A stretch of 6,976 nt of DNA from Phycisphaerae bacterium (GTDB lineage: Bacteria > Planctomycetota > Phycisphaerae > UBA1845 > UTPLA1), in assembly GCA_016935885.1 (NCBI GenBank), contig JAFGQA010000383.1, positions 1 through 6,976 of the forward strand, given 5' to 3'. This document shows positions 5,767 to 6,976 of the stretch, one piece after another (position 1 is the first letter of the stretch; every line of letters starts with the position of its first letter). Both the position numbers and the translations under genes were made by a program. The notes beneath the pieces were generated by a model that had not been told where the DNA came from, searched no databases, and saw only the letters and a program-made list of their open reading frames with translations.

Positions 5767-6537
5767 TCATCTCTGCTCCCTGACCGCGGGGCGAACCTGT
5801 GGGAGTGCCAGGTTTCCCCACAGCGTCGACGGCCCGCCTGCTTCAGCGGCGGCCACAACCTGCCCGCCGGCATCCACAATCACGCTCGCACCCGGGCATC
5901 TGAGGGCGCGCTTCTCAGCCACCGCGGTGACATCCGCAACAGCGCAGCATATACCACACCGGCCGGCCTGCTCCGAAACCTGCCGACGAATGGCCTCCCC
6001 GTCAATGGGCTCCTCGCCTGGCCCGCATCCCCAGCACGCCATTCCCAGCACGAGGCCCGCATTTGCCTGTCTGACGGCGTCCCATGCCTCGTTGTCAAGC
6101 AGATCGTCGCCCATCATCACCGCGATTCGGCCGAGCAGCACGTCCACCGCCAGGACGTCCCCACCGCTGGCGAAGCACCCGCCCTTACACGAGCGAAACA
6201 GCCGCTGGCGATTGGCCAAACACAAGTCACCGTCCCGGTCAAGCAGGACACCCGTCACATAAGGCTTGTCGCCACCTCGCTCGGCAAAGCCCATCGCGAC
6301 GAACACGCCCCACTGTCGGGCCCTCAAGCCACAGGCAGCCACCGTTTGGCCGGCTGGCCGCTCGATGATCTCCGCGTTCCCAGACATCACTGCCAGCACG
6401 TCATTGAACGCGGGCAGAAGGATCAGGTCCGGCGCGGGATCCTGCTCCGCGGCGAGGTCGATCGCCCGAAGCGCCCGCTGCAACGTCACCGTCCGGCTCG
6501 CAGGATCGACTGCCGCCTGGACGACGGCGATTCTCAT
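5767..6537 (-). CDS. Carbon-nitrogen hydrolase (nitrilase) fold protein without catalytic triad
   Basis: A 256-residue protein with the nitrilase-superfamily layout. It begins MRIAVVQAAVD and continues with DLILLPAF (37-44), GVFVAMGFAER (77-87), YVTGVLLDRDGDLCLANRQRLF (93-114), GRIAVMMGDDLLDNEAW (136-152) and GASVIVDAGGQVVA (216-229). Active family members use a Glu-Lys-Cys triad to hydrolyse amides or nitriles. Here all three positions differ by my alignment: LPE becomes LPA43, the Lys of YRKxHLF becomes Arg110, and the Cys of CYD becomes Gly143 (GDD). The fold looks intact with no frameshift, so it may be a non-catalytic binding or regulatory paralogue. No signal peptide is seen. The ATG at 6537 has a strong GGAGG 6 nt upstream. 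It precedes the CorC-type gene by 19 nt, probably in one operon. Family assignment is fairly sure; function is unknown. Confidence 0.82.
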   Translation of the reverse strand: MRIAVVQAAVDPASRTVTLQRALRAIDLAAEQDPAPDLILLPAFNDVLAVMSGNAEIIERPAGQTVAACGLRARQWGVFVAMGFAERGGDKPYVTGVLLDRDGDLCLANRQRLFRSCKGGCFASGGDVLAVDVLLGRIAVMMGDDLLDNEAWDAVRQANAGLVLGMACWGCGPGEEPIDGEAIRRQVSEQAGRCGICCAVADVTAVAEKRALRCPGASVIVDAGGQVVAAAEAGGPSTLWGNLALPQVRPAVREQR

Positions 6538-6543
6538 GCTGGA

Positions 6544-6548
6544 CCTCC
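6544..6548 (-). promoter_or_regulatory. Ribosome binding site of the nitrilase-fold gene
   Basis: GGAGG on the minus strand lies 6 nt before the ATG at 6537, the strongest site in the window. The 7-bp repeat array ends only 5 bp further upstream. Confidence 0.8.
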
Positions 6549-6553
6549 AAATG

Positions 6554-6637
6554 GCTGATTGCGGACCGCCGAATGACGATCGCGGATTGGGGACTGCTGA
6601 TTGCTAATCGCGGATTGCCGATTGGCGATCGGGAACT
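6554..6637. repeat. Twelve tandem degenerate 7-bp units
   Basis: Read in sevens from 6554, this segment gives twelve consecutive units with consensus GCGGATT on the plus strand. Position 1 is G and position 5 is A in all twelve; position 4 is G in ten and A in two; positions 6-7 are nearly all pyrimidine. There is no phase break in 84 bp. It lies in the leader of the nitrilase-fold gene, next to its GGAGG. Degenerate heptamer arrays are known from cyanobacteria (STRR sequences), but I claim only a similarity of form. Confidence 0.85.
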
Positions 6638-6641
6638 GAGG

Positions 6642-6769
6642 GCGTGTATGAGAAGTGGGTGCCACTGGAAGCTTGCTGCCAGTGCGGCACTCCGAATGGA
6701 ACGAACATGGGCGGACAAGCCACCCGTGGCACATCCGCTCCTGCGGGCTCTCTGACTTCTCATAGACGC
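6642..6769. mobile_element. 128-bp MITE-like element with 15-bp terminal inverted repeats
   Basis: GCGTGTATGAGAAGT (6642-6656) and ACTTCTCATAGACGC (6755-6769) are inverted repeats matching at 14 of 15 positions. The interior carries GGGTGCCACTGG…CTGCCAGTG (6657-6683) and GGGCGGACAAGCC…GTGGCAC (6709-6732). These correspond in reverse orientation to the hairpin of the 84-bp array and to the CACGGGC…GCCCGTG element beside it. No coding capacity and no clear target-site duplication are visible. A small non-autonomous element is the best reading, though a large imperfect hairpin repeat is also possible. Confidence 0.55.
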
Positions 6770-6788
6770 TCGGAGCGGTTGGTCTAGC

Positions 6789-6892
6789 TGCCCGTGGTAA
6801 AAGGGAAGACAGCGGTTCGGAAACACCGTTCCTGACTGTGAAAACCACCGGCGAGATGCCGGTGCCACAGTTCTGCCACGGGCTGCTAAAGC
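6789..6892 (+). repeat. Dispersed 105-bp repeat, copy B
   Basis: This segment aligns with copy A at 4271-4375 over its full length, same strand. Its hairpin is CACCGGC / GCCGGTG around GAGAT (6846-6864). The minus strand again reads openly as VVFTVRNGVSEPLSSLLPRA. It lies upstream of the nitrilase-fold gene, as copy A lies upstream of recO. The high similarity between the copies suggests recent spread or conversion. Confidence 0.85.
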
Positions 6893-6911
6893 AGTTCACG
6901 CTTGCCTGTGA

Positions 6912-6965
6912 CTGTGGCACGGGCGTCTCGCCCGTGAATCCACCGCCGAGACGGCGGTGCCACAG
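6912..6965. repeat. Double-hairpin repeat with closing stem
   Basis: Two perfect 7-bp hairpins stand side by side: CACGGGC/GCCCGTG with loop GTCTC (6918-6936), and CACCGCC/GGCGGTG with loop GAGAC (6941... to 6959). An outer stem CTGTGG/CCACAG (6912-6917 with 6960-6965) closes both into a three-way junction. The loops are complementary to each other. The stems match the hairpin family of copies A and B and of 1295-1318. It may continue beyond the window edge. Confidence 0.8.
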
Positions 6966-6976
6966 GTGCATCCAAC

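Noticed and set aside
5748..5879. 44-codon N-terminal extension of the CorC-type protein
   Set aside because: It overlaps the end of the nitrilase-fold gene in another frame, is rich in Arg and Trp, and precedes a good ATG followed directly by a hydrophobic helix.
6534..6971. Minus-strand open frame through the right-hand repeats (…VVFTVRNGVSEPL…SAISNQQSPIR)
   Set aside because: It consists entirely of translated repeat DNA, including the 7-bp array, and overlaps the ribosome binding site of the nitrilase-fold gene.

Overview
The window is GC-rich bacterial DNA with five confident protein genes, all housekeeping or metabolic types. They are separated by intergenic stretches packed with small tandem, inverted and dispersed GC-rich hairpin repeats. 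Gene content (a RecO with a Cys4 zinc motif, a CorC-type protein with a diverged membrane domain, a PepD-type dipeptidase) together with repeats of the 'GTGGCAC…hairpin…GTGCCAC' kind is what I would expect of a Planctomycetota or related PVC-group genome. That placement is an inference from style; no rRNA or marker gene large enough to prove it is present. No prophage, transposase, CRISPR or defence system was found.

Layout: positions 1-554 hold no gene I can support, only one tidy hairpin. A cupin sugar-epimerase-like gene lies on the minus strand (555-1091) and has a good sigma70-type promoter. The 1092-1744 divergent region carries a three-unit 29-30 bp tandem repeat, then three 84-bp tandem units each containing a hairpin. 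pepD follows on the plus strand (1745-3238). It converges on recO (minus, 4135-3392) across about 150 bp. The 4136-4493 gap carries several hairpin repeats, including one copy (A) of a 105-bp dispersed repeat. A CorC/HlyC-type CBS protein (minus, 5747-4494) follows. It sits 19 nt downstream of a carbon-nitrogen-hydrolase-fold gene (minus, 6537-5767), so the two probably form one operon. From 6554 to the end there is only repeat DNA: twelve 7-bp units abutting the ribosome binding site, a 128-bp element with 15-bp terminal inverted repeats, copy B of the 105-bp repeat, and a double hairpin with complementary loops.

The genes do not form one obvious pathway. PepD cleaves dipeptides in the cytoplasm, RecO works in RecFOR recombinational repair, CorC-type proteins act at the membrane in Mg2+/Co2+ handling, and the cupin protein probably works in surface-sugar synthesis. 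The two most unusual points are the hydrolase-fold protein, which has lost all three catalytic-triad residues, and the layered repeat families that recur across the window in both orientations.
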